A stretch of 64,000 nucleotides of DNA. It comes from Polyangiaceae bacterium (lineage in GTDB: Bacteria > Myxococcota_A > Polyangia > Polyangiales > Polyangiaceae). The DNA lies in NCBI GenBank assembly GCA_029261965.1, contig JAJDAH010000161.1:1-64000 (forward strand), written 5' to 3'. Shown here in pieces: positions 1-8,760 of the stretch (positions within the stretch are counted from its first letter, which is position 1; each line of letters starts with the position of its first letter). The position numbers and the translations under genes were made by a program. The notes below the pieces were generated by a model. The model worked only from the letters and a program-made list of their open reading frames with translations, made no database searches and had not been told where the DNA came from.

Positions 1-1
1 C

Positions 2-868
2 AAGGTTTTCTGGCCGGACGAGGGCTACACCAAGGGACAACTTTGCCAGTACTACGCGGCCATCAGCGACACCGCTCTGCCGTTTCTGAAGGATCGGCCC
101 GTCATGCTCGTTCGCTACCCCGACGGCATCGACGGCAAGAGTTTCTACCAGTGGCGGCCGCCGCGCGGGACGCCCGAATGGCTTCGTACGTTCCAGATCA
201 AGAGCGAAGAGCACGACGGGAAAAACGTCAGCGTCTTCATCATGGACAACGCCGACGCGTTGCTCCACATCGCCAACCTCGGGTGCATCCCACTGCACGT
301 ATTGGCCAGTCGCATCGACAGCCTGACGAGCTGCGATTTTCTGACGGTCGACTTCGACCTCGCGGGCAATCCGTTCCGGCATGCCATCGCGCTGGCCCTC
401 ACGCTGAAGGAGGTCCTCGAAGAGCTCGGTTTCGTCGGCTATCCGAAGACCTCCGGGCAGACGGGCATGCACGTTTTGATTCCCGTCGGGCCCGGAGTTC
501 CTTTTGCCGCCGCCAAAATGTTGCTCGAGCTGATCGGTCGCCTCGTGTTGGCCAAGCACGCTGACATCGCCACGATGGAGCGTCGCAAAGAGCGCCGGGA
601 CGGCAAAGTGCTCATCGACATCGGACAAACTGGTCGCTCCCGCACGATCGTTTCGCCCTATTCCGTCCGGGCGACTCAGGGTGCGCGGGTGTCTGCCCCG
701 CTCTCTTGGGACGAGGTCCACCTCGCGCTGGATCCGTCGAAGTTCGACATTTTCAGCATGCCGGGTCGAGCCGCCGAGGTCGGCGACCCTCTGGAAGGCT
801 TGCTCGAGCAGCGTCCGGACGTCCCCGCAGCCGTCGCGTCGATGGAAAAAATGCTCAAGGGCGGCTGA
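2..868 (+). CDS. LigD-type primase-polymerase (NHEJ polymerase domain), 5' truncated
   Basis: The reading frame is open from the window edge; about 288 residues are visible and the start lies upstream. The sequence has the order typical of the LigD polymerase (archaeo-eukaryotic primase) domain: KVFWPDEGYTKGQL near the beginning, RYPDGIDGKSFYQW, the catalytic acidic pair in TVDFD, SGQTGMHVLIPVGPG, and the C-terminal VLID ... YSVRA region. Such domains add ribo- or deoxyribonucleotides to ends during non-homologous end joining with Ku. Whether a ligase or nuclease domain precedes it cannot be seen; the protein ends shortly after the polymerase domain, so a ligase domain, if present, is N-terminal or separate. 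Identity is solid, domain architecture unknown. Confidence 0.9.
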   Translation, partial: KVFWPDEGYTKGQLCQYYAAISDTALPFLKDRPVMLVRYPDGIDGKSFYQWRPPRGTPEWLRTFQIKSEEHDGKNVSVFIMDNADALLHIANLGCIPLHVLASRIDSLTSCDFLTVDFDLAGNPFRHAIALALTLKEVLEELGFVGYPKTSGQTGMHVLIPVGPGVPFAAAKMLLELIGRLVLAKHADIATMERRKERRDGKVLIDIGQTGRSRTIVSPYSVRATQGARVSAPLSWDEVHLALDPSKFDIFSMPGRAAEVGDPLEGLLEQRPDVPAAVASMEKMLKGG

Positions 869-906
869 CGGCTCGTTCCAGACCAAAAATCGCTATACCG
901 ACGCTC

Positions 907-1539
907 GTGTCCGACGAATCGAAACGGCATGCTCGCGTTCCCGTAGCGCTCTTGGTGCTCACGCTCTTGGTGTGCATCCCCTCGGCTTGGTTCGCGCCCG
1001 CTGGCCTGTTCAGCTGGTCGCTCGAGGTCGGACCCGGGCTGATTGGAATCGCGGTCCTCGTGTCGACCTACAGATTCTTCCCGATGTCGCATCTCGTCTA
1101 TTGGTTCGTGTTCGTTCATGTGCTCATCCTCGACTACGGCGGCATCTACACCTACGCCGAGACTCCCCTCGGCAATTGGGCTCGAGACGCGTTCGATCTC
1201 AGTCGCAACCACTACGATCGAGTCGGTCATCTCGCCCTGGGTGTATTTCCCGCGTTCACGATCCGCGAGATCCTGCTCCGGCTCACCCCACTCGCGCGAG
1301 GCGGCTGGCTCTACTTTCTCGTGGTCTGCGTCGTGCTGGCGATTGCAGCCTTCTGGGAGCTACTCGAGTGGTGGGTGGCGCTGCTCGTGGCGTCGGACAC
1401 CGGAACGGCGTTCCTCGGCAGCCAAGGAGACGTTTGGGACGCCCAGTGGGACATGTTCCTCGCTCAGCTTGGAGCGATGATCGTGCTGCCGCTGCTTGGC
1501 GGCGTGCACGATCGCTCGATGGCACGGGTGCCGCACTAG
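907..1539 (+). CDS. YjdF-like inner membrane protein (DUF2238)
   Basis: A 210-residue multi-pass membrane protein, matching the usual length of the DUF2238/YjdF family (E. coli YjdF is about 209). It has hydrophobic segments near residues 10-35, 45-75, 100-125 and 190-205 and the conserved family patches HVLILDYGGIYTYAE, YDRVGHLALG, FWELLEWW and GDVWDAQWDM. The function of the family is not established. The GTG start at 907 is chosen because upstream in-frame codons overlap the LigD gene and do not resemble the family. It follows LigD by 38 bases and may share its transcript. It converges with the lipoprotein gene that ends 4 bases later. Confidence 0.85.
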   Translation: MSDESKRHARVPVALLVLTLLVCIPSAWFAPAGLFSWSLEVGPGLIGIAVLVSTYRFFPMSHLVYWFVFVHVLILDYGGIYTYAETPLGNWARDAFDLSRNHYDRVGHLALGVFPAFTIREILLRLTPLARGGWLYFLVVCVVLAIAAFWELLEWWVALLVASDTGTAFLGSQGDVWDAQWDMFLAQLGAMIVLPLLGGVHDRSMARVPH

Positions 1540-1543
1540 GCAG

Positions 1544-1846
1544 TCACATGAGGCAGATTTCGAGTCTGTCGGCGGTCGGCGCGTCCATGGCGCATTCGTA
1601 CTCGCCCCGGGAGACACGGCGCGAGCATTGCTTGAACGCGGGATCCTGGCGAGCGCGTTCTCGCGCTTTTTTCTGAAAGCTGACGATCTCCACGAGCGAT
1701 TCGTCGTCACTGTAGGACTTCGCCAACAACTCCACGTAGCGATCGAGCAGGTGCTCGCATTCCTGCTCGTTGAGCGGGTCTCGGCAGCCCGTCAGCAGCA
1801 ACGGCAGAGCTGCCACGAGGGTCACGCGGACGATCAGTCGAAGCAA
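1544..1846 (-). CDS. small cysteine-patterned lipoprotein, downstream paralog
   Basis: About 100 residues. The N-terminus is a short signal peptide ending in a lipobox (LLLTGC), so the mature protein is probably lipid-anchored in the envelope. The rest is charged and helical with cysteines in the pattern ECE ... KQC ... YEC ... EIC. The upstream neighbour (1834-2127) has the same pattern, so the two are tandem paralogs. I chose the TTG at 1846 because an AAGGA sequence lies 9 bases before it; an ATG at 1885 is possible but would overlap the upstream gene by 52 bases. No function is known to me; the family appears Myxococcota-like. Confidence 0.65.
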   Translation of the reverse strand: MLRLIVRVTLVAALPLLLTGCRDPLNEQECEHLLDRYVELLAKSYSDDESLVEIVSFQKKARERARQDPAFKQCSRRVSRGEYECAMDAPTADRLEICLM

Positions 1847-2127
1847 CTGGTGACGTCCTTCGGAGTCGGTGCCTGCCGTACGCATTGCATGGCGCCCTCG
1901 GTAATTCGATTGCCGACGCAGTCTTTCATCGTCGATGCACGAACCGATTCCTTCAACCGCGCGATTTCTTCGGCGCGGTCCTCGATGGGCACCTTGCGCG
2001 CGTCGAGCTCGAGGGTTGCGATTCGGGCGACGATTTCTTCGCACTCTTCCACCGTCGCCGGACGGCCGCAGCCGCTCGACCCGACCGCGGTGATCACGAG
2101 AAGAAGGCGCCAGAGTTTTGTCGACAT
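1834..2127 (-). CDS. small cysteine-patterned lipoprotein, upstream paralog
   Basis: A 97-residue predicted lipoprotein: MSTKLWRLLLVITAVGSSGC gives a basic start, a hydrophobic core and a lipobox cysteine at residue 20. The mature part is acidic and helical with EECE near residues 28-31 and a C-terminal pattern of three spaced cysteines (KDC, MQC, TSC) shared with the downstream gene. The two genes overlap by about 13 bases and are likely translated from one mRNA. The start is the only ATG that gives a complete signal peptide. Its function is not recognised. Confidence 0.7.
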   Translation of the reverse strand: MSTKLWRLLLVITAVGSSGCGRPATVEECEEIVARIATLELDARKVPIEDRAEEIARLKESVRASTMKDCVGNRITEGAMQCVRQAPTPKDVTSCFD

Positions 2128-2313
2128 GTGCCCGCGCAGATTGTCCGTCGAAGCGCCGAAGCGCAAACCGCGAACGGCTCGTCCCGAGCCGTTAATGAAG
2201 CGCATGTCGAAACGTCCGGCAAAACCGAAACGGCAGGTGTTTTCGTGTCGAGCGTCCGCCGCGGCGCGCCATCGAAATCTGGACGCCTGTGCAGGTGCTG
2301 CTATGTTTCTCTG

Positions 2314-3102
2314 ATGTCGCGGCCCCGTGCGAGCAGTGCGAAGTCGCATGTCCCAGAGGACATGCTTCGCAAAGCGACGCTTGCTCGGAGCTCGGCCACG
2401 CGAGCGAAGTACGCGAGGCGCGGGCTCGCTTTCGAGGGGCGTGTCGACCGGACCACCCAAGCGATGTTGTTGCGCCAGCTCTATCTTTCGCACATGGAGG
2501 CACGTCGGTTCGACGATGCTTTTGCGATTGCCGAGCAGATGATCGAAGTCGAGGTCATGCCGGATGTTGCACGCCAGGACGCGGCCCGGGCGTGCCTCGG
2601 ATTGCACGACCGCGAGGCGGCGATCGAGCACCTCCGGCTCGCGAGCAGAGTGTGTCCGGGTTCTCGCCGGGCGTTCCATCTCTGGACGTTGGGCAGCGTG
2701 CTCTACCTCGCCGGCCGCCATGCCGAGGCCGTGGGCACGCTCGGCCGAGCCGCTCGATGGGGCACGACGGACAAACCTCTCTACCAAGCTCAAGTCGCCC
2801 TCGCGAAGCTCGCGGGCGGGGACCGTGTTCGCGGTCTCGGTGCCATCAAGGAGCGGTTGGCCGAGGCGCCCTGTGGTCAGGGCTACGGGCAGTTCGTGCT
2901 CGGGGAGCTTTGTTACCGGATGCAGGACAACGCCGCCGCCAAGCAATACCTGCAGCGTTTCGTTAGGCGGTCGACTAGCGGACGCGTCGCTCTCGCCGTT
3001 GCGCTCGAGGGTGAGGTGGCCCACGCTCGTGAGCTGCTGAACCGCATTCGAGAGCAGAGGAAAGTCAGCAAGACGTCATCTGACCAAGGGTCAAAAACCT
3101 GA
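2314..3102 (+). CDS. TPR-type helical repeat protein
   Basis: About 262 residues with no signal peptide, so probably cytoplasmic. Residues 60-220 form alanine/leucine-rich helical pairs of about 34 residues typical of tetratricopeptide repeats, for example around HLWTLGSVLYLAGRHAEAV and QFVLGELCYRMQDNAAAKQYL. The first 40 residues are basic. TPR scaffolds bind partner proteins, but nothing here identifies the partner. It is transcribed divergently from the paired lipoprotein genes, with 186 bases between starts. The ATG at 2314 is the first start after the intergenic region that gives a sensible N-terminus. Confidence 0.6.
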   Translation: MSRPRASSAKSHVPEDMLRKATLARSSATRAKYARRGLAFEGRVDRTTQAMLLRQLYLSHMEARRFDDAFAIAEQMIEVEVMPDVARQDAARACLGLHDREAAIEHLRLASRVCPGSRRAFHLWTLGSVLYLAGRHAEAVGTLGRAARWGTTDKPLYQAQVALAKLAGGDRVRGLGAIKERLAEAPCGQGYGQFVLGELCYRMQDNAAAKQYLQRFVRRSTSGRVALAVALEGEVAHARELLNRIREQRKVSKTSSDQGSKT

Positions 3103-3184
3103 CAATTGGCCGAAAGTTGGGCGCTCACTTCTGCGGTTGAAACCAGAGGCGCGGAGCTACCCTAGAGTCTCAGAGAATGACCAC

Positions 3185-4504
3185 ATGAGTCACCGCTCGC
3201 TCAAAAACGGCTGGCTAGGCCGGTGGCTCTTTGCCACGGCGCTCGGAGCGGCACTCTATTTCTGTTTCGAAGGCACCGCTTCGGCTCAGAGCTCGAACGC
3301 TTTCACCGACGCCTTGGCCAAGGGACCGCTCTACGCTGCCATGGCTGCATTCGCCGGTGGCTTTCTGGTCAGCTTGACCCCTTGCGTCTACCCGATGGTG
3401 GCGGTGACGGTCAGCGTGTTCGGAGCCGGCAAGAGCACGACGCGTGCAAGAGGAGCCGCGCTCAGCGGCTTGTACGTGCTCGGCATTGCCGCGTTTTTCA
3501 CCCCCATGGGCGTGCTCGTGGGGATGAGCGGCAGCGCGATGACCATCAGTCCATGGATGCTCGTCGCTCTGGCGGTCGTTTTCACGATCATGGCCGCGTC
3601 GATGTTCGGGGCTTTCGATCTGGCGCTTCCGTCGAGCATCAACAATCGCCTGGCGGAAATGGGAGGGCTCGGATTCAAGGGTGCGTTCGTGCTCGGGTTG
3701 ATTTGTGGCCCGATCGCGGCGCCATGCACTGGGCCGGTGCTGACGGGGATCTTGGCGTGGATCGGCACCACCGGGGATCCGCTCCTCGGCGCGGGAGCCA
3801 TGCTCGCGTTTTCGCTGGGCTTGGGCATTCCCTTCTTCCTGGTCGGAGCGTTCGCCATGCAGCTGCCGAAGAGCGGCAGTTGGATGATGCACGTCAAGTC
3901 GGTATTCGGAATCGTGCTGTTGGTAGCAGCGCTGTATTTCCTCGGCTCGGCGTATCCGGTGCTCACGAGCTTCGCTCGACCGACGATGGCTTTCTTCCTC
4001 GCGTCGGCGGGGGTCCTGGTTTTTGGGTTGGCGATTGGAGCGGTTCACCAGTCGTTTTCAGGCTCCTTGTCGAGTAAAGCGCGGAAGAGCCTCGGGATCG
4101 CGCTTTCGGTTGGCGCGATGTTCGCGGTGATAACTGGTCTTCTCACCCCCGAGCGCACGCTCGTTTGGGAGAAAACATCCCCCGAAGCCGCCAGAGCGAA
4201 GGCGCTCGGCGAAGGGCGCCCGCTCCTGGTCGACTTCACCGCGGCGTGGTGCATCGCGTGCAAGGAGCTCGACAAGAACACCTTCGCCGACGAGAGCGTG
4301 GCTGCCGAGGCGGGTCGCTTCGTCGCGGTCAAAGTCGATGCCACTGACGACGAGGACCCCGCAGTGGTGAAAGCCATGCAGCAGTTCGAAGTGCTCGGGC
4401 TGCCGACCGTGGTCATCTTCGACTCGAGCGGCAAAGAGGCGGCACGCTTCAACGACTTCGTCGCGGCCGACAGCTTTCTCGATACGATTCGTTCGGTGAA
4501 CTGA
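3185..4504 (+). CDS. dsbD: DsbD-like thiol:disulfide interchange protein (CcdA domain plus thioredoxin domain)
   Basis: A 439-residue protein with a signal or first membrane segment, about eight membrane helices between residues 50 and 320, and a periplasmic thioredoxin-like domain from about 330. The membrane domain carries the paired redox cysteines of the CcdA/DsbD family (LTPCVYP, Cys67; APCTGP, Cys181), and the C-terminal domain has the CXXC in AAWCIACKELDKNTF (Cys356, Cys359). It should pass electrons from cytoplasmic thioredoxin to periplasmic disulfide-reduction or cytochrome c maturation partners. The N-terminal DsbD-alpha domain of E. coli DsbD is absent. Start ATG 3185 gives a normal basic leader; a TTG at 3137 is less likely. 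Confidence 0.88.
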   Translation: MSHRSLKNGWLGRWLFATALGAALYFCFEGTASAQSSNAFTDALAKGPLYAAMAAFAGGFLVSLTPCVYPMVAVTVSVFGAGKSTTRARGAALSGLYVLGIAAFFTPMGVLVGMSGSAMTISPWMLVALAVVFTIMAASMFGAFDLALPSSINNRLAEMGGLGFKGAFVLGLICGPIAAPCTGPVLTGILAWIGTTGDPLLGAGAMLAFSLGLGIPFFLVGAFAMQLPKSGSWMMHVKSVFGIVLLVAALYFLGSAYPVLTSFARPTMAFFLASAGVLVFGLAIGAVHQSFSGSLSSKARKSLGIALSVGAMFAVITGLLTPERTLVWEKTSPEAARAKALGEGRPLLVDFTAAWCIACKELDKNTFADESVAAEAGRFVAVKVDATDDEDPAVVKAMQQFEVLGLPTVVIFDSSGKEAARFNDFVAADSFLDTIRSVN

Positions 4505-4542
4505 GCGGGCGGTCCACGAGTTCTTCCGAGCAGCTTGCCTCG

Positions 4543-5424
4543 CTACGGCTCGAAGTCGCTGGACGGGGGTGGCGGCGGGGGTTTCGGAGCGGGTGCCGGA
4601 CCCGGCGCGGGCGCGGGCGCCGTATCCGGACTCGGAGCTGGAGTCGGAGGCGGCGCTACCGGTCTGGGCGGCGGCGGCGCCGGTTTCGGCGCATCGAAGC
4701 TCGAGAGGTCGGATGCCGCGGCTTTGCGCAGGCGCTTGAGCAGCCGTTTGACGCGGCGTCGCACGGAGTCGGCCCGCTCTTGCATCATCGGCAAGAGCTC
4801 CTTGGCGTCGGCCAGGTTCTTCTTCACCGACTGCAATTGCGCGGCGTCGGGGAAGCTCGTCTCGGCCTTCGCTTCCAGCATCTTCAGCCGTTCCGCCAAG
4901 TCGGTGGTGTTTCGCGTCGAAGCGTTCATCGAAGCTTGAAGCTGCGCCGCCCGACTCGCCGCTTTCTGCACATCCTCGAGCAGGCCAGCAGTCTTGTCGT
5001 CGGTGGTGGCGCCCGCCGTGGCGATTCTTGCGCTGGCTTCTTCGACGGCGGTACCGTCGGCCCCGCTGATCTCGAGACGAACGCCGGTTCCCGCGGCCTC
5101 GAGCTTTTTCGTGATCGCCGCGAGCGCCTTGCCCAGACGTGTCGTTTTGGCGCTCGACTTCACGCCCAGCTTTCGCGCCAACCGTTTGCGAATGTTCTTC
5201 TCCTTGCCCTGGGCGCGGCCGAGGCGGCCTTGCTCTTCGTGCATCAGGTCGAAGAACTCGTCGAAGGACGGCTCGCCGGCACGGAACAGCTCTCCCTGGC
5301 CGACTGCCGATGGGCCGCGCACGGGTCGAGGCACGCAAGCAATGTTGGGCGCGGCTGCCATGACCAGCCAGGCGCCCAAGGCGATACCAGACAAACTTCG
5401 TGAAACCAGCTTCGTTACGGACAT
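4543..5424 (-). CDS. coiled-coil, proline-tailed predicted lipoprotein
   Basis: A 293-residue protein. The N-terminus has a signal peptide with a possible lipobox (NIAC, cysteine 30). Residues 55-235 are rich in alanine, lysine, glutamate and leucine and look like long coiled coils. The last 55 residues are almost entirely proline and alanine (APPPPRPVAPPPTPAPSP and similar), which could span or contact peptidoglycan. The gene overlaps the end of the upstream GYF/membrane protein gene by 10 bases, so the pair is probably translated together. I do not recognise a family. Convergent with dsbD, 38 bases apart. Confidence 0.6.
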   Translation of the reverse strand: MSVTKLVSRSLSGIALGAWLVMAAAPNIACVPRPVRGPSAVGQGELFRAGEPSFDEFFDLMHEEQGRLGRAQGKEKNIRKRLARKLGVKSSAKTTRLGKALAAITKKLEAAGTGVRLEISGADGTAVEEASARIATAGATTDDKTAGLLEDVQKAASRAAQLQASMNASTRNTTDLAERLKMLEAKAETSFPDAAQLQSVKKNLADAKELLPMMQERADSVRRRVKRLLKRLRKAAASDLSSFDAPKPAPPPPRPVAPPPTPAPSPDTAPAPAPGPAPAPKPPPPPPSSDFEP

Positions 5425-7571
5425 TCTATTGCAGCTCCCCAGAGCTCATGGCCTTCCGCAGTCTTGGCGAAATAGAGCGAGACGGCACGTTTTCCGGTAG
5501 CCCAGACTACACCTTGGCCCGCATTGGCGTCGGGCGGCGACACATTGACGGGATCTCCCAAGGCAACGAGGTTCGAATCGAGCGTCTGAACACGCACGCT
5601 GTGCTGACCTCCCGTTCCTTCGGTCCACTGAACGAGCCACTTGCCGCCCGGCAGGCCGGCGGCGCTCGGGGAAATCGCTTGGGATCCGGGGCCTCCTGAC
5701 GGAATCGGGAACCGCTTCGTTTTGGTCGGGTTGGCGCCGTGCTTCGCTTTGGCCATCACGACGCCCCAGTAAGCGTCCTTGTTCGCGCGAGCCGCGAAGG
5801 TGATCAAGACGTCCTCGTCGCCCGCAGCGATCGTCGGCGTACCCACGAACGGAACGGTGTCCACCGCGATGAGGTCAGTTTTCTTGGAGCCGCTGCTGTC
5901 GAGCCAACCGGCGACGACCTTGCCCGACTGGCCGTCGCGCCGGAAGGTGACTGCGTGCCCAACTCCAGAAACGTGAGCCATCCGTGGCGCGGTGATTTTT
6001 TTCGCTCCGATGTTCCAGACGACCTTGGGGGGGCTGTCTCCGGAGACGGTCGCGAACCCGTTCGACGTGAGACCGGCGGTCATCGAAGTGCCGAGTATCG
6101 GCTTCGCGTTTTGTAGCTCGCCGCTTCCCCGGTCGACGGCAAACGACAACTTGCCGCCCTCGATGGCTGGCGCGACGCTGACAATGTCGCGGCCCGCGGC
6201 TTCGAACGGCCGGTCGGCATCCAGGCTCTCCGGATCCAGCGTGATTCCGACTGCGGTCGAACCAGACGCGGCGAAGCCGAGTGCTACTCGTTCGGAGCCA
6301 GGATTGGGCAGTAGCTCTGGCGCGACTCGGATGTAAGCGCGCGGTGCGAGCTTCCGCGGCTTCTTGCTCGACGTGCACCCGACTGGCCTGGTCCGAGGGC
6401 GGGGCGTCGCGCCGACTCCCGTCGCCGGTGCACCGAGCGCCTTGTTTTGGTCGGGCCGCACCGTCACCGTCTTCGGGGCGCCACCCGAGCGGGTCGCCAA
6501 GACGACGATCACCGCGAGCAACAGGAGGCCAATTGCTCCGCCGAGCACGACGAGCACCGTCGGGAACGGCGCGCGGGCCTGATAGGCCATCGACGGGGGA
6601 ATGGTGGGCGCGCTCGCGCGCCCCGGATCGTCTTCGAACGCCGGCAAAGGACCTGGCGGCGCCGCGCCGATTGGATTGGTCGGCGGATCCGGGATCTTGT
6701 CGAAGTCCGGCGGTGGCGGGATGGATGGCTTGCGGCTGCCTGGCGGCGGTGGAGGCGCGCCGGACCGACTTGGGGGCGGTGGCGGAACGCTGCCGAGTGG
6801 CTTGGCGCCCGGCGGGGGTGGAACCGACGCTGGCGTGCTTTCCTTGGCCTCGAGGTCGCTCGGTGTTCCTGGTGGGCCCGGGATCGCGCGCGGCGGAGGT
6901 GGGACTGCGCCGGGAGGGCGAAGAGTGCCGCCAGTCGTCGGACCCGGCTCCGCCAAGGTCGGCATCGGCGGACGTTGCAGCGAGGGGGGCGGCGGTGGGG
7001 CGAACCCCCCAGCCGTCGCCGTACCAGGGGGGGGCGGCGGTGGAGGTGGGCGACTGGCGACCGGGCGAGGAGGTGTGCCGACCGGTGAGGGCGGAACGCT
7101 CGGCGTAGCTCGAGGCGGCGCGGCCATCGAGCCGGCGGCACCGATTAGTCGCGCGGCTGCCGCAGCGCCCTCCTTCTTTTCTCGCTCGGCGTCGGCGCTC
7201 GGTGGCGGCGGCGGGACCGATGCCCGCTTCTCGCTGGCGGTATCGACTTCTTTCGGTTTCGGTGACGCGAGTTTCTTCGCGTCGTCTCGGGAGAGAAAGC
7301 TCTCGTACTTTGTGAGGTTCGGCTCGGGTGGCTCGTCCATCGAGTCGTCCGTTTCGGGCTCGACCGATTTCTGTGCTTTGCCGAGTGGTAGAGCGCTCAC
7401 CAGCTCCGCAACCTCGTAAGCGTGCAGCCAGTCAGTCCAGCCGGTCCTCCAAACGAGGGTGAAGTCGGGCAGCGTTTCGTCGCCGAGCTGAGCGGACAGC
7501 TCCCATTCATCGACGATGTTTTGAACACCATCGAGGTCGGCCCAGCGCCACTCGATTTCGTCGCCTGCCAT
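5415..7571 (-). CDS. GYF-like domain, proline-rich linker, single membrane segment and extracytoplasmic C-terminal domain
   Basis: A 718-residue modular protein. Residues 1-65 resemble the GYF_2/DUF4339 fold (WRWADLDGVQ ... LVWRTGWTDWLHAYEV), a cytoplasmic domain that binds proline-rich peptides. Residues 115-345 are low-complexity proline/glycine repeats. A strong membrane helix follows (around residues 352-378, FPTVLVVLGGAIGLLLLAVIV). The last 310 residues look beta-rich with serine/glycine/threonine turns and lie outside the membrane if the GYF domain is inside. GYF-membrane architectures occur in Myxococcus motility proteins such as GltJ, but the TonB-like C-terminus of GltJ is not evident, so no assignment is made. 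It heads a two-gene unit with the coiled-coil lipoprotein. Confidence 0.65.
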   Translation of the reverse strand: MAGDEIEWRWADLDGVQNIVDEWELSAQLGDETLPDFTLVWRTGWTDWLHAYEVAELVSALPLGKAQKSVEPETDDSMDEPPEPNLTKYESFLSRDDAKKLASPKPKEVDTASEKRASVPPPPPSADAEREKKEGAAAAARLIGAAGSMAAPPRATPSVPPSPVGTPPRPVASRPPPPPPPPGTATAGGFAPPPPPSLQRPPMPTLAEPGPTTGGTLRPPGAVPPPPRAIPGPPGTPSDLEAKESTPASVPPPPGAKPLGSVPPPPPSRSGAPPPPPGSRKPSIPPPPDFDKIPDPPTNPIGAAPPGPLPAFEDDPGRASAPTIPPSMAYQARAPFPTVLVVLGGAIGLLLLAVIVVLATRSGGAPKTVTVRPDQNKALGAPATGVGATPRPRTRPVGCTSSKKPRKLAPRAYIRVAPELLPNPGSERVALGFAASGSTAVGITLDPESLDADRPFEAAGRDIVSVAPAIEGGKLSFAVDRGSGELQNAKPILGTSMTAGLTSNGFATVSGDSPPKVVWNIGAKKITAPRMAHVSGVGHAVTFRRDGQSGKVVAGWLDSSGSKKTDLIAVDTVPFVGTPTIAAGDEDVLITFAARANKDAYWGVVMAKAKHGANPTKTKRFPIPSGGPGSQAISPSAAGLPGGKWLVQWTEGTGGQHSVRVQTLDSNLVALGDPVNVSPPDANAGQGVVWATGKRAVSLYFAKTAEGHELWGAAIECP

Positions 7572-7602
7572 GTTTTCGAGCCCTGCCGGCGAGATCCTAG
7601 AT

Positions 7603-8331
7603 CTACCCCGGCCTCGGCTTGGGAACTTTCTCCGCCGAGCTCGCCGCCACCGGCTGAGAGCGGTCTGCCCGGGCCAAGACCAGCACCATTGTTACCGAAC
7701 CGCCCGCTTCCATAATCGCACGAATGCACGCCTCGGCCGTGGCTCCGGTCGTGAACACGTCGTCGACGAGCAGAACACGGCGGCCGCGCAGGTCGTCGGG
7801 ACGTCGCACGTGAATCGAGCCGTTGACGTTGTGGAGCCGCTGAACCCGCCCCATTCGAGCTTGGGAGGTGGTGTTACGGAACCTTCCGAGTGCCCGGCCG
7901 CGAGAGACGATGTCGAGTCTGCGCGCAACTGCGTTGCAGAGCAGGGCGGACTGGTTGTACCCGCGTTCGCTGAGCCTTCGGGGGTGAAGCGGGACGGGTA
8001 CGGCGCGCGTGCCGAGGCCGGGGGCGCTCGCTCTTGCGGCCTCGGCGAGCAGGCCGCCGAGCGGCTCGGCGAGGTCCGAGCGGCCGAAGTACTTGAGGTT
8101 TCGAATCGCTCGACCCATGGGTCCATCGTAAGGCGCCGCGCTCACCACCAGGTGCGGCGGGTCCTCGCGCGTCAGGACCGGCGGGCGGACGAGTCCGGCC
8201 GAGCATGGAACACAGAAGGCGCGGTCTCCGGCGCAGCGTTCGCCGCAGCTACCGCAGCCGCGCGGTGCGAGCAGATCGAGTGCAACTCCACAGAGCCGTC
8301 GGGACCAGTCGCGAAGCATCGTCTCACCCAT
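7603..8331 (-). CDS. ComF family phosphoribosyltransferase-like protein
   Basis: A 242-residue protein with the two ComFC hallmarks: an N-terminal zinc-binding cluster (CGSC at residues 26-29 with further cysteines at 33, 40 and 43) and a C-terminal type I phosphoribosyltransferase PRPP loop, VLLVDDVFTTGAT at 187-199. The family motif RLSERGYNQS is at 119-128. ComFC homologs are needed for internalising transforming DNA and may act in DNA repair; the exact reaction is not settled. The ATG at 8331 is used; ATG 8319 is an alternative. It lies 31 bases upstream of the GYF gene on the same strand. Confidence 0.88.
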   Translation of the reverse strand: MGETMLRDWSRRLCGVALDLLAPRGCGSCGERCAGDRAFCVPCSAGLVRPPVLTREDPPHLVVSAAPYDGPMGRAIRNLKYFGRSDLAEPLGGLLAEAARASAPGLGTRAVPVPLHPRRLSERGYNQSALLCNAVARRLDIVSRGRALGRFRNTTSQARMGRVQRLHNVNGSIHVRRPDDLRGRRVLLVDDVFTTGATAEACIRAIMEAGGSVTMVLVLARADRSQPVAASSAEKVPKPRPG

Positions 8332-8376
8332 CGGTCCGGGCGCCCGACGGGTTGCTAGGAATTTTTCCGCGGACGC

Positions 8377-8760
8377 TCAGTCGGTCGCGGCGCCGTCCGC
8401 CGGGCCGGAATCCGAGGCGCCGGCGTCCACGCCGGGGCAGGCATTGCTCGGTTCGAGGCCCACCTCGCGATACACCTCGAACGTGCAGTTGCTCCATGCG
8501 AATCGGCAGTCGCCGCCGCATTCCGCACCCGCCGCGCAGGTTTCGCGCCACGATTCGTAGGCCGACTTGAGCCTCGCGGTGCATTCCCCGGCCTTGTCGG
8601 CCTCGATGACCTCTTGGTCTTCCGGACGGCATTCGCGGAAGCATCCGCAGCTGAAGCTTCGAAGTCTTTCGCACTCGCTGACGTCGAGCTCGACTGAAGT
8701 GCAACCCTCGAGCGTCGCGAGCGCTGCGAGAAGAGAGGCAGCTGCCAGGCGCCGAATCAC
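8377..8760 (-). CDS. small cysteine-rich lipoprotein
   Basis: A 127-residue predicted lipoprotein. The GTG at 8760 overlaps the stop of the upstream Nudix gene in a GTGA arrangement and starts a compact signal peptide ending in LATLEGC. The mature part has ten or so cysteines (SFSCGCFREC, CAAGAECGGDC, SNCTF), suggesting disulfides in the periplasm or on the surface, and an acidic serine/alanine/glycine tail. I do not recognise the family. By coupling it belongs to the FHA-Nudix operon. Confidence 0.65.
   Translation of the reverse strand: MIRRLAAASLLAALATLEGCTSVELDVSECERLRSFSCGCFRECRPEDQEVIEADKAGECTARLKSAYESWRETCAAGAECGGDCRFAWSNCTFEVYREVGLEPSNACPGVDAGASDSGPADGAATD

Noticed and set aside
6601-7419. 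A glycine-rich plus-strand frame
   Set aside because: It is the reverse of the proline-rich linker of the GYF protein; proline codons read as glycine on the other strand.
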